Assembly: GCF_030247195.1 (NCBI RefSeq)
Contig: NC_080671.1
Location: 11,423,343 to 11,487,342, forward strand
Direction of reading: 5' to 3'
DNA: 64,000 bases
DNA from: Topomyia yanbarensis
Lineage: Eukaryota > Arthropoda > Insecta > Diptera > Culicidae
The position numbers and the translations under genes were made by a program. Positions 1-12,239 of this stretch are shown in pieces (position 1 is the first letter of the stretch; each line of letters starts with the position of its first letter). The notes below the pieces were generated by a model. The model made no database searches. It was not told where the DNA came from and saw only the letters and a list, made by a program, of their open reading frames with translations.

Positions 1-1078
<1,078 letters not shown>

Positions 1079-1079
1079 T

Positions 1080-4000
1080 ACAGATTACACTTAATTCTAT
1101 TGCTAGTGTCAATGTTAAAAATTTCTAGTTGCTAACTTATAATTAGATTTAGTGGTATAGAAGACATAAACTAAAACAGTTTCGTTGAATCTGCTACAAC
1201 ATCTGTCTAGCGGATTGTTCTGGCCATATGCTGTGCGGTGCCTGGGAATCCACAGAAGCGGACGATTCCTTATATCACGAGGGGGAACAAATAAATGAAT
1301 CCTTGAGAGAATGTCGGGACAGTCAATATTGTTCGACAACATATCGAAAATGAACATTCTTTGCAAGAACGTGCGGCGAGACTCCAGCGTTGGCAAATCT
1401 AGCAACATGCATCTATTATTATACGGCGGAAGACGGATAGGGTTGTTCCAAGGCAACTTTCTGAGAGCAAATCGTACAAAACTTCTCCGCACGCGCTCCA
1501 GTCGGCTACTTTGAATGGCGTTGTATGACGCCCATACTTGTACAGCATACTCCAAAGTGCTCCGGACCAGTGCGCAGTATAAAGATTTCAGTGCGTAGAA
1601 ATCCACAAAATCGACAGCGTTACGTTTTAGAAAACCCAATGTTGCAAAAGCCTTCGCCGTTGTTGCAGTGATGTGGTCGGCGAAACGTAGTTTTCTGTCG
1701 AATAACACTCCCAGGTCACGGATAGAATCCACCCGCTCGATGACACAGGCTTGAATAGTATATTCGCAACGCCTTATATTTGCCGAGCGTCCGAAACTTA
1801 TCATCTTTATCAATGTTGATCTGCATACCGTTCAGCAAACACCATTCCTCTATATTGGCTATATCGTCTTGGAGCACAGCAGAATCGAGTGCTGAAGCAA
1901 TTGAACGAAAGATTTTCAGATTCAGCATAGAGCAGTTTTTCAGAGTTGATGCGGGTGCAGAGGTCGTTCATGAATAAGAGAAAGATCAGTGGCCCTAGGT
2001 GACTTCCTTGAGGCACACCGGTTGGCGTTACGAATGCGCTTGAGCATGTAGTGCCAATTCTAACGAAGGCAGATCGTTGTGAGAGCTAAGAATGCAGCCA
2101 TCTGGTAACCCACTCAGGAAAGCCTAGTCGCTCCAGCTTCAAAATAGCAATGTTGTGGGGCACCTTGTCGAATGCTTTTGCGAAATCAAAATATATAGCG
2201 TCCACTTGTTGACGCTTCTCTACAGCTGGAACTAGAAGGCTGGTGTACGTCATCAAGTTCGAAGCGTTTTTTCATAAATCCGTGTTGTCGTTCGTCGATT
2301 ATGTTGGAAGAAGCAGCGTACATCGCATTGTACACAAACTTTTCCAGCACTTTAGCTAGACAGTTCAGCAGCGAGATTCCTCTGTAGTTTTCAACATTGT
2401 GCTTATCTCCAGACTTATAAATAGGAACTATAGTAGCTTCTTTCCATGCCATTGGGAAAATATTTTCCGAGATTGAATGTTGAAAAATAATACTTATTGG
2501 TGCAGAAAGTGCTCGGGCACAATGCTTTATAAACACAGGAGGCAAGCAATCCGAACCAGGCCCTTTCAAAGGATCAACGCTGGACAGAGCGCTCGCTACA
2601 TCAGAATCATTTACGTTAGGAAGAGGAAGGTTGATATTATGCGTTGGCAATGTTTCAAGGTACTGTTGCGATGGATAGACAGGAGGGCTGGAAAATACAT
2701 CTCGGAAGTGATCTGCAAAAAGGTTCGCCGACTCGGCAGCGGACTGTGAATTTTTGTCTCGAAGATAGACATTTTCTGGTACACCCACGGAACGTTTTAT
2801 GCTGTTTATAAATGTCCAGAATGTCGAAGGATTATTTCGAAGGCTGCGCTGAACTTGGTTCAGATATTCACCGAATGCACTGTTCCGAGCTGTTTCATAT
2901 TGCAGTTCAGTTTGACGAAGAATAGTTTTATTGTCGTCGGTCCTATGATGTAAATATCGCTTTCGGTGTTTCCGGAGTACGGTGCATAGGCGACCAAGCT
3001 CAGCATTCCACCACGGAAATTTATATTCTGATTTTCTGCTGCGACGTATTTTAGGAACATTACGGCGAAGAATCTCATATATGGCATCATAGAACGCCAC
3101 AACTGCCTGATCTAAGTCATTTCCAACCAGTATCTCACGCCAATTGAGTGCACCAATGGCCATTGAGACTTCATCCAAGTTGCATCGAGTAAAGTCAAAG
3201 TTGAAGTCGTCGTTAATTGTATCAAAAGCTTCACCGTCATCAGAACGCATATCAAGTCTTAAAACGAAAGGTTTATGGTGAGGGTCAACCTTCAGTATAG
3301 ATGTGGGAGGCTCAATCAGTTCGAACACGTCCGTGTCATTGACGAAAGCTAAATCGAGGGTTCGTCCATTCACGTTGCTAACAGAGCAGATTTGATACAA
3401 GCCACCAGCGACCAAAGTTTCTGTGGTGGCCGTCTCTTGTTCCGTGGTTGCATTTTCAGGAAGGTAGCACTTATAATCGTCATCAAAAATTCACCGAAGA
3501 TTAGGAAGATTATAATCACCTACAACAAGTACATTGTCGCGCCTATTAAATTTGTCCAGGATGCTTTGGACTGCAGAAGAGTGAACATTGTACAAGTCAG
3601 GATCACTGTTCGGCCTTAGATAAATGCAACAAATATATAACGATCGACCTGGCAGTGAAACGCGTACGACAACTTGCTCCAAACATTCACATCCAGGCAT
3701 TTTTAGTATAGTCCCAGTTAGATGTTTCTTTATCGCTTTGAGAACACCACCTCCACGACGTAGATGACTGGTAGAAGATTTGCGATCGCATCGGTAGATT
3801 GTGTAGTTCGTCGTTAGCTCGGTGTTTAATATATCATCACGTAACCAGGTTTCGTTGAGAACGATAATGTCATAGTCGCAGGAAGTGAGAGCAAGCAAGA
3901 AAGCCCGCGTTTTTGTTCTCATTCCACGAACGTTCTGGTAGTAGACGGACAGGAAATCTGGAGTTGTACGTAACGGCATGCTATGAACCAAGAGGTTTTC

Positions 4001-4110
4001 AGAAAGCGAACTGTCATGTAAAGCAAAATACTCGCCTGAGAAGGGAGTTCGGACATTATAAAATCGTGAAAAAAAAATTGACTGTTGATTAGGGCAGATC
4101 AAAAAACGTC
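1080..4110 (-). mobile_element. CR1-clade non-LTR retrotransposon, degenerate
   Basis: Read on the minus strand, this is an apurinic-like endonuclease followed by a reverse transcriptase and the C-terminal region typical of CR1-clade (T1/Q-like) insect elements. The frame is broken at least twice, near 3450-3490 and again near 2260 and 1900. No ORF1 or 5' UTR is recognisable beyond about 4110, so it is probably 5'-truncated. The 3' end runs into the (AT)n tract at 1076. I could not find a target-site duplication, which is usual for old CR1 copies. Confidence 0.85.
1115..4102 (-). pseudogene. CR1-like ORF2 (endonuclease-reverse transcriptase) pseudogene
   Basis: In its active form the product would be the EN-RT polyprotein that nicks target DNA and reverse-transcribes the element RNA. 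Block 4102-3491 holds the endonuclease, with YYQNVRGMRTK near the start, the NETWL motif and VVGDYNLPN. Block 3415-2186 holds the end of EN, the linker and RT motifs up to NYRGISLLNCLAKVLEKF and HGFMKKR. A frameshift follows. The PQGSHLGPLIFLLFMNDL motif lies at about 2016-1960 in another frame. The polymerase box that should read YADD is YAES (about 1929-1918), so the catalytic aspartates are lost. Block 1813-1115 carries the thumb region and the C-terminal FVRFALR and LPPYNNRC motifs. Frameshifts plus loss of the active site make this non-functional. Confidence 0.85.
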
Positions 4111-7100
4111 GTTAGGGTGGTTCAATATTTATTTTCTTGCTGCGTTAAAAATAAACAAATGTGACTCGGAAGCAACTCAACAAAGGTAGGACTAGGGCTG
4201 TCAATTGATCATACTTAGTCAAGCAGTTATTATATTTACATATTGTATATAATGTTGTCGCGAAATACCAGTAATACAATTGCAGTAAACATTTCGAAAG
4301 AGAATATTGACCTCCAGTTCAACCTCTGGCGTTTGTATAACCCTTTCTACTCATAGATCTGCAAGATGACACTTAATAGTAATAATTGCGGAAATTAATC
4401 AAAGTGTAACCGTTTTACGCGATTTTTGGAAAAGAATGGAAAGACCCAGCTTTTTGAAAATTTAGATATATTACAATACAACAAAAAATTTCGTTAAAGA
4501 ATTTCACACAATTGCGGTCTTGTGAATTACCTAAATGATAGAAAAATTCGAAAATTATCTGAAATTGTATCTTTTATTTGCGAATTCTGAGCAATGCGTA
4601 TCCTTAGTATAAAATTTTGATTTTACCGTGCTATAAAAACATTTATAAGCTGCATTAAACTGATATTTGGTTCATGTAGAAAAAAAATCAATTCCGAAAA
4701 GACAAACCGTGGTTTGTTCCAAGTGGTCAATGATTATCCCAATTTGAATTTGAAAGAATATTAAAGGAGGATGAGTGAGTGTTATTCCCTATGACCAAAT
4801 TCGTCCGTGCGCTCTCATACTTGTTTGGCATTCTAATGCGTTCCATTCTATATCTTTGAAATCACTTCAAACTCTGTTCTGAAATTGATGATATACTCTT
4901 AGATAGTTTATCTATTGATATATGGAGTAAAAAACTCGATTATTTTTCGATATTATAAGGTAGGCCTTCCCTTTAATCGCATGTCCCTCTTCTCTCCAAC
5001 CCTTAGGCCCTTCATACCACTGCATGACTGCGCTATTGCTGAAATATGTTGCTTGTATCTTTTATCTCTATATCGTTTTCTGTGGGCTCTCAAAAGTAAT
5101 TCTGCAGAAGGATTTATCGTACTGTAACGGAAAGCGTTAGGGGACAACACTTCAGTGCACCCCTGTGAGAGAACGATTTCAAAGTTTGTTAGACACAAAT
5201 AGCACATTTTTAGAAAGGTATTGATGAGTACTAATAGCCTCTGATAAGACTTTATAGATAGCGTGCTTTGTTTTCGTGAAAAATTGAAAAATAACATGAT
5301 TTTGGCGTTAGGGGACAGCGCAAAAATGGTCAATTTTTGCCCCCCTTTTATCCGGCGATCCATTCACTCAATAAATCCGCGTCCAAAGATGAAATCTTTG
5401 TACAATATGAAAACAATTAAATAACATTTAAGATTACTTCAAATTAATTTTATTACAAACCTGCCGGTGTGGTACGAAAAAATCAATTCAATTATCAAAA
5501 ACGAGTCATGAATGTATTACTGGTTTTTACTGACGACAGTCATAAAATTCTATTAAAAAATTTCTATATATCTATGATTTGAGAGCCTTAAACCTATACC
5601 GACATATTTCAGAACAACAGAATATTAGGAGATTTATTTTCATGAAGGAAGCGATAGAAGTGCGTGGAATGTATTTGATGCGTTTAAGGTTGTTTTCATA
5701 AACGGTGCACTTGGCTATGTATATCTGCGTGTCAATTTTACAACATCTGTTACGCATGCTATTGTATGTTAATAGATGCCAATCTTCATCGATAGATGGA
5801 CGAATATTACTAGTTTAGAAGTCTATCCCTGAAGTATAACTCTTTTTGATGCATTAAATCTATTTATTTATTTATTTAGTAAAATTATTCATATGACAAA
5901 AAAAAATGTCTTAATGAATAGCAGGAGTCAAGTCATAAAAATTGTAGACCTCGAAACTTTCTGTGCGAACTTGTGCGATGGTGCGACTGTCTACGTTGCT
6001 CCAGTGTGTCGAAACCGATCAAGCGACATCGAGCAGGATGCGGTGGAAGGTCTAGAGGATTCCGCCATGGAAGGTCTCGTAGTGCGAGTCGGACAAATAT
6101 CGTCTGCACCCGTTCAATCCGTAATTCATAATTGTCATTGTTGGTTCATGCTGTCATCAGAAACTTTGGGTTTCTTACTCTTAATGCTTTCCACGAAAAA
6201 ATTGCACCATAAGTCCTTCTCCGAACGACGCAAAATAATAAAATTCAGCTGCAATACAGTTTAACATGTGATGATCACATTCTGTACATTTGGTAAAATT
6301 TCTTTGTTTAGTTTGGTATATTTGGTGAGATTTCTTTAATTAACATAACCAGAAAATTTTGCCAAGCAAATATAAAATAATTCAGCACATCGTAAGAATT
6401 CGAAATTATCCCATCGCAAACTTAGAAATAACGCAGGGCAAATAATAATCCACAATTGGCCAGAATTTGTTTTAGTCTGGGAAGCAGTCTGCAGTTGTGG
6501 CAAACGATTAATGCTACAACCGGGATTTCGAACAAAAGCAAGGAACTGACCACAAAGAGTGTTTTCAAATCCGTCGACTACCTCTTTCGGACAAGACAGT
6601 GTTTCTTCGGAAATTAAACCTGAATGCAATACGCAAAATTGCCCGGATTGCGCGAATGTTTTTTGATAAAAACAGGTTTTCACTGTATTACATGTCACAA
6701 ACGGATTTTCCATAATTTGGATAACGAATTAATAGTTAATGGCGATTTCTGCGTAGTGCTATTATTTCGTGGACAACCTTTCATTCTAAAACTTAGAGAA
6801 GATAGTAGCAACGCTCATAATTTTGAATTGGTTTTCGATGCAAATTGGGTGTTCTGGGTGTAATATGGCTAATCCCGCTGACTTTGTTAACAGTGACTTG
6901 TTGATTTTCTGTCGAGCGGTGACAAAAAAACTTGTCTCGGAGTGCTGTTCGATAGTGAAAAGTTATGTCTTAGTTTAATACTTATTCGCAATCCCTCACT
7001 AAATCTTTACATATTGCGCTCAGTTCGCCATCTGCAGGCAAGTAGCGGAAAGTTTTCTCCAGGCTTAATAAAAGTGCCAAAGTAGCCATGTGTTCTGCAC

Positions 7101-7253
7101 TCTTAGAACAAATGTATTATTTATTTAATGTCAACAAACATAGCGATATATTTTGAACATTTTACATATTCTGACATGTTATATTGTGATATTATGTCTA
7201 TTTTCAATCTGGATGAATAAAGTACATAATTGTAAATAACCCGTATTTTAAAT
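4111..7253. other. unassigned AT-rich sequence
   Basis: No gene is supported except the peptide-coding remnant at 6336-6713. The phrase GCGTTAGGGGACA occurs twice (about 5137 and 5305), suggesting decayed repeat material, but no element boundaries could be drawn. Confidence 0.45.
6336..6713 (-). pseudogene. unidentified protein fragment, paralogous to 58.4-58.7 kb
   Basis: The minus-strand translation holds SCPKEVVDGFENTLC followed by FVRNPGCSIN. The same pattern, SCLKEIVDVFEGTLC then LVHNPDCDIN, is encoded on the minus strand near 58.5 kb. The shared spacing of the cysteines and the VD.FE.TLC core argue that both are remnants of one protein family, either an exon of a duplicated gene or part of a transposon ORF. 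I do not recognise the family. The open frame is 125 codons, and its start codon is not supported by any other signal. Confidence 0.4.
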
Positions 7254-7971
7254 CATCGCTGTTGTGCTATCTTATGACAAACGCCATTTTGGGGTAAAGT
7301 GAGTTAGATATGTCACATTACTTGTCTAAAAAATCTCTACAAGGTGGCGTTTACAGAATTTTGGTATGCTGCTGCGAAAAGCGCTGAGAATTTTTTAACT
7401 TTTTGCTTCAAATGGCTGTGTTTGGGGATTGGCTCAAATTATCTTGATGTGTAAGATGTTTTTTCATGTAAAACTATCTGAGAAATACAATGGCATAATC
7501 ATTTTCAAAGCAAAAATGTACGAATTGTGAGAAAACTGCAATTTAAGTATTAAACTGGAAATATAGCATATTTGGTAACACTGTAACCAAAAATAACATT
7601 TTTTTTCTAGATTCCCTGACTCATTTCCTTCAAAATGCATCTCATCGTTTATAGACCAAATGAAGCCAAAGATATGAATAAAAGGTAATAATTGATGTTT
7701 TTTCTATGGAAAATTTTCCATGCACGATTATGACACAAATACAAATTTTGTCATCCAATACACACCTATGACACGTGTGAGTGCGACTTTTATTAACATT
7801 TATCTTCCCAATACTTGAGAGATTAATACAGAATAAATAGAAGTATCAATTGTCTTCTTTAAAATGTTCATACAATTTATATGTTTCAAGTTATATATTC
7901 TCAAACTTTAAAAATCGTTTTTCTCAAAATGTGCTAAAGGGCGCTTGTCATAAGGTAGCACAACAGCGATG
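7254..7971. mobile_element. 718-bp MITE with ~30-bp TIRs
   Basis: The left end reads CATCGCTGTTGTGCTATCTT and the right end is its reverse complement with few mismatches (similarity runs about 33 bp, to the AACGCC/AGCGCC position). AAAT flanks both sides, which could be a 4-bp duplication, but a longer one is not evident. There is no coding capacity. Internal sequence such as the GGATTGGCTCAAATTAT phrase recurs near 59.76 kb, so this belongs to a dispersed family. Confidence 0.75.
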
Positions 7972-8077
7972 AAATGTCCACATGTTCCTTAATTTATGTG
8001 AATTGCGACACTCTTTTATGTGCATTACACAAGACGTTTGTTACATAACATGTGGAATGTAACTTAAAAGTCACCAC

Positions 8078-9137
8078 TAGCGCATAGCAAACAATTTTTT
8101 GGATTCTCAAAGCCCCTCCCCTCTCATATGGTGACAAATGTCAGAGGCCAAATTTCACAGCATTTGGACGCCCACTTCGCTTTAAATTTTTGAAATCGGT
8201 ACTAAAGGAAAATATGGAGGAAAAATATATTAAATGCTATAACTTTGTCATTCATATTAAATTTTATTATTTTCTCGTGCATATATCTCCATTATTCTTA
8301 ACTCAATTTCAATAAACTGTACCTTGCTGAACGTGTAAAATCCTTAGAAATAAAATAAAAATAGATTCGTTACCGGTAAAATTCAGAAAAATCAAATTTT
8401 CTGACATTTAGTCTCGCATTCCATTTAATAATAAATTCTTATTCAATTTACCACTTCTAGTATAGAATACCCTTGGGGATCACATGAGAAAAGTTTCATT
8501 CCTGGAAAAATTATATTAGGACATTTAATGAAAAAATGTGATTTTTAGAGTAAGTGTCAAAAAATTTGATGTTTCTGAATTTTACCGGCAACGCATCTAT
8601 TTTTATTTTATTCCTAAGAATTTTTCACGCACAATAACTTACATTTTATGAAAATTGATTGAAGAATAATAGAGATATATGCACGAGAAAATGATGAAAT
8701 TTAATATGAATGACAAAAGACCCTATAACTCCAACTTCTCGATTTCTGAAAAAGGTCAAAAAGGTTCCGTTCGATTTCTGAGAAAATCTGAAAAATATGT
8801 ATGATTTGCGTCAGGGAGCAGAAAAATTATTAAAAACAGGGGATTTTGGGGACAAAATAACCCAGTACCCCACGTTCCCGATTTTTTTGAGAAACAGAAA
8901 TATCTCCATTCAAATACTAAGGTCCATTAAAAAAAGGTATGAATTGAAATTTTCTGACTGTTACTTCAAAAGTTTTAATTTAATATATTTTTCCTCCATA
9001 TTTTCCCATAGCACCAATCTCATAAATTTGGGCGGAGGTCTAGAATTGTCCAAATGATGTGAAATTTGGCATCTGAGCATAATTTGACATTTGTCATAAT
9101 ATGAGAGGGGGAGTTTAAAAAAAATTGCGTTGCCCTA
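8078..9137. mobile_element. fold-back element, same family as 27893-29354
   Basis: A 1.06-kb unit whose left half (CTCTCATATGGTGACAAATG, then the motif ending in AATATGGAGGAAAAATAT) returns in inverted orientation in the right half. Terminal sequences are TAGCGCATAGC on the left and GCGTTGCCCTA on the right. The family end in the better copy is TAGGGCATTGC. No target duplication is visible, so the ends have probably diverged or recombined. The central loop is in the opposite orientation to that of the 28-kb copy. Confidence 0.75.
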
Positions 9138-9468
9138 AGGGAACTTCCATAAATGACGTAGCATTATATGGGGGAGGGGGGTTTTGTATTTTGTGATGAT
9201 GTGTGACGACAGGGGCAGGGGGTCATGTCATGCTACGTAACTTTTTTTAAAGGGGAATAGGGGTTGACCTGATGTCACGACAATCTTGCCCGCTTCATCT
9301 AACTATCACCGTTTTCTATATTTTCAAATTTTTTTGCGGAGACAAGGGGGGTTAGGGTTACCATCAAGCTACGTAATTACCCGGGGGTGTTTAGAGGTTT
9401 GTGACGATGAGGGAGGGGGTGTTAAAAATCACTCAAAAAATGCTACGTCATCTATGGATGATCCCTAA
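9138..9468. mobile_element. ~330-bp MITE, CCATAAATGACGTAGC family, copy 1
   Basis: The left end carries TTCCATAAATGACGTAGCAT and the right end carries its inverse (ATGCTACGTCATCTATGGAT) followed by GATCCCTAA. The interior is rich in G tracts. It abuts the fold-back element directly. Boundaries are good to a few bases. This phrase is familiar from dispersed mosquito repeats. Confidence 0.7.
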
Positions 9469-9511
9469 TCAGCAAGAAGCTAGTACCAGAGATGTCCGGC
9501 ATACCCTCGTG

Positions 9512-9842
9512 TAAGGATCCATCCATAAATGAGGTAGCATTACATGGGGGGAGCGGAGTTTTCTATTTTGTGATGATGTGTGACGACAGGGGGTAGGGAG
9601 TCTTGTCATACTACGTGGCGTTTTAAGGGGGAGAATTCTTGCGCTGTTAAAAATGAACAGTTTTTTTTACTTTGCTAATTTTAGGAAAATACATACACAG
9701 CCTAAGGGGGTGGAGGGTTACCGTCAAGCTACGTCATTACCAGGGGGTATTTAGAGGTTTTGATAAAATTCTACGATGGGAGAGGGGGGGGGGGTGTTAA
9801 AAATCACTAAAAAAATGCTACACCATTTATGGATGTAGTCTA
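9512..9842. mobile_element. ~330-bp MITE, CCATAAATGACGTAGC family, copy 2
   Basis: It starts near TAAGGATCCATCCATAAAT and ends with the inverted TGCTACACCATTTATGGATG and AGTCTAA. Its interior (TGTGATGATGTGTGACGACA) matches copy 1, in the same orientation, 40-50 bp away. Confidence 0.7.
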
Positions 9843-9953
9843 AGTTTAACAAAGATTACAACTACAACGAGGGTGAAGTGAATGACCAATATACAGTAGG
9901 CCAAGAAACAAATGCTTCTACGCTGCCAAAAGAGATATCACCGCACAATCATA

Positions 9954-11251
9954 AAAGGCGAACACGAAATTATTGCGACATCGAAAATGTCATGCCAATT
10001 TTCTTATAATGTTTAAAATCAAACCAAAATTTTAGGGTAGTTTTATACATATATTTACTTCAAAAATCAAAAGAAAAGTTAATCGATGGAGCCTTGAGTG
10101 TAAAATTGAACGCATTTTCGCTTGATGCCCTCCATCAAAGCCTTTATAGCGTCATCCGGTACCAGTTTCTCAGTTTTTTTTTCCATTTTCTTAACATGTC
10201 CTTCTCGTCTATGACTGTCTTCTTGCTTTTCCGAAGTTCCCGCTTCATCATTGCCCAGTACTGCTCCACCGGGCGCAGCTCCGGACAGTTTGGCGGATTC
10301 ATGTCCTTTGGAACAAAATGGACAGAATTAGCCTCATACCACTCCAGGACACTTTTAGAATAGTGGCATGATGCCAAATCTGGCCAAAATAGCGGAGCTT
10401 CGTCGTGCTGCTGCAAGAACGGCAAAAGGCGCTTCTCGAGGCACTCAGATTTGTAGATCTCGCCATTTACTTTGCCCTTTGTCACGAAAGGCTCACTCCT
10501 CAGTCCGCAAGAGCAGATAGCCTGCCAAATGAGATATTTGGAGGCGAACTTCGACATTTTCTTCTTCTTAAATTTGTCATCCACATAGAACTTGCTCTTG
10601 CCGGTGAAAAACTCCAACCCCGGAATTTGCTTAAAATCGGCTTTTATATACGTTTCCTCGTCCATCACACAGTAGCCATATTTTGTCAGCATCTTCTCGT
10701 AGAGCTTCCGTGCCCGAGTTTTAGCCGTCGATTGTTGCCGCTCATCGCGGTTTGGGAAGTTCTGTACCTTGTATGTATGTAGTCCAGCTCTCTTCTTTGC
10801 ATTCTGGACGTAGCTGTGCGACATGCCGATTTTTTTAGCCAAATCACGGCTTGAGACATTGGGATTTGCTTTAATCATCCGCTTCACCTTTCCCTCCGTC
10901 TTTTTGTTCTCCGGTCCCGGTTTTCTTCCAGCTCCTTTGCCGTGATCCAACGTCAACCGGTCCTGGAATCGCTTCAACACTCTGGAGACGGTTGAATGGT
11001 GAATGTTCAACATTTTTCCCAACTGCCGGTGCGACAGGTCAGGAAATTCCAGGTGTTTGGAATGAATTTGTTCTCTCGACTCGCGTTGGTTCACCTCCAT
11101 TTTCGTTGAATCGAATAACACGAATTCGAGTTTGACAGCATGTAAACAATACACATCATTGAGAAAGTGTGCAAAATTTGGTTGATTTTTACCCAATGGT
11201 AAAAAAGTTATGCCCTGTTGAATGTGTCGCAATAATTTCGTGTTCGCCCTT
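9954..11251 (-). mobile_element. DD37E IS630/Tc1/mariner transposon, complete
   Basis: A 1298-bp element with about 28-bp terminal inverted repeats. The outer end reads AAGGGCGAACACG, with one G-to-A change at the left end here. It is flanked by TA on both sides (9952-9953 and 11252-11253), the target duplication of the Tc1/mariner group. It encodes one uninterrupted transposase on the minus strand. A second copy at 53809-55103 lies in the opposite orientation. The catalytic spacing (D, D, 37 residues, E) matches the mosquito DD37E group described from Ochlerotatus and Anopheles. Confidence 0.93.
10144..11100 (-). CDS. DD37E Tc1/mariner-family transposase
   Basis: Predicted cut-and-paste transposase of 318 residues acting on the TIRs of its own element in the nucleus. 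The N-terminal third is a paired-type helix-turn-helix region: FPDLSHRQLGKMLNIHHSTV at about 19-38, then a GRKPG hook at about 58-62, then a second HTH with SSRDLAKKIGMSHSYVQ at about 83-99. The catalytic triad is D147 (in VMDEETYIK), D241 (in WPDLASCHY) and E279 (in LRPVEQYW), leaving exactly 37 residues between the last two. The frame is open upstream to 11232, but the Met at 11100 (MEVNQRE) is preferred: it gives the usual family length, and the upstream extension runs back into the TIR. No stop or frameshift is seen, unlike the second copy. Whether it is active is not shown by sequence alone. Confidence 0.9.
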   Translation of the reverse strand: MEVNQRESREQIHSKHLEFPDLSHRQLGKMLNIHHSTVSRVLKRFQDRLTLDHGKGAGRKPGPENKKTEGKVKRMIKANPNVSSRDLAKKIGMSHSYVQNAKKRAGLHTYKVQNFPNRDERQQSTAKTRARKLYEKMLTKYGYCVMDEETYIKADFKQIPGLEFFTGKSKFYVDDKFKKKKMSKFASKYLIWQAICSCGLRSEPFVTKGKVNGEIYKSECLEKRLLPFLQQHDEAPLFWPDLASCHYSKSVLEWYEANSVHFVPKDMNPPNCPELRPVEQYWAMMKRELRKSKKTVIDEKDMLRKWKKKLRNWYRMTL

Positions 11252-11253
11252 TA

Positions 11254-12028
11254 TGTCGCATGTACGTGATTCGCCAAAACACCTGCTAATAAACTATATA
11301 TGTACAAACAATCTGGACATGCGCCAACCTAAACCCAGCCCAAAGGGACGAGAGTTTTATACCATTCAATACAGTTCATCGAATTCGGCAAATGTCTGTG
11401 TATGAATGTGTCAAACAATGTCGCACAATTTTCTCAGAGATGGCTGAATATTGAAGGCGAGCGCGGGTGAATATGATGAATTAGAATATTTGTGGATCTC
11501 GTGTCAAAAATATTACCTAAAGTAGATTTATAGAAAGAGAAAATGATTTCCCAAAACATGTGTAGCGTATACGTTTAAATTCTGTACAAGATCTAAGAGT
11601 TAGCATGAATCTAGCGTTAGCAATAGTGTAGACAGTCTTTGCAATTAATGTCTTCACCAGTTGACTGTAATCGCCAATCACTAAGCCCCCCGTATGACAA
11701 CAAGTCAATGTCACTTCAGTTCAGTGGAAACGAAAATGTTGCCAACACCACCACATAAATGCGAGCAAACCAGAGCAGAACGAAAACGGCAGAATTCTAC
11801 TGGGACTGTGCTGGTGACAAGGCAGTAAGCAGACGTCACATTCCGCCTCGAGGATCGGCCGCATTTTCATCCAGTCGAGGAAAAAACTCGAGCAAACGTG
11901 AAGTTGGCCGAGTATTTTGGCAATTAGCATTGCAGAAAATTCTCTTCTCCGCGAGAAGCGCGCAGCGGAGAAACAACCTATCGATCTCGGTTTCAATCGG
12001 CGACGGAACCACACGGAAAACGTCGGGA
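11254..12028. other. unassigned sequence with a short culicine repeat scrap
   Basis: Positions 11365-11402 contain CAGTTCATCGAATTCGGCAA followed by ATGTCTGTG, the same as 61556-61582, so part of this stretch is a fragment of that dispersed repeat. From about 11700 the composition is less AT-rich and would join directly to 15678 once the 3.6-kb hAT unit is removed. I recognise no protein there. Confidence 0.45.
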
Positions 12029-12239
12029 CAGTGGCGTAGTAAGAAAATTTTTCGGGGGGGGATATGAATTTTTTTTGTATATATATGAAAAAATATTCAA
12101 AAACATTCTGAGCAGGAAAAAAATGTTCAAAACCAACAACTCAGGGAACGGGTTTGGATAGTCAAGGTAGGAAAGCTAGCTGTTGGTATAGAGTTAATGC
12201 TCTTCCCCTACGAGGACAATCTGGGCGGCAAATTTCGAC

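Noticed and set aside
5893..6264. 123-codon frame as a gene
   Set aside because: No recognisable domain, no supporting context and AT-rich ends.
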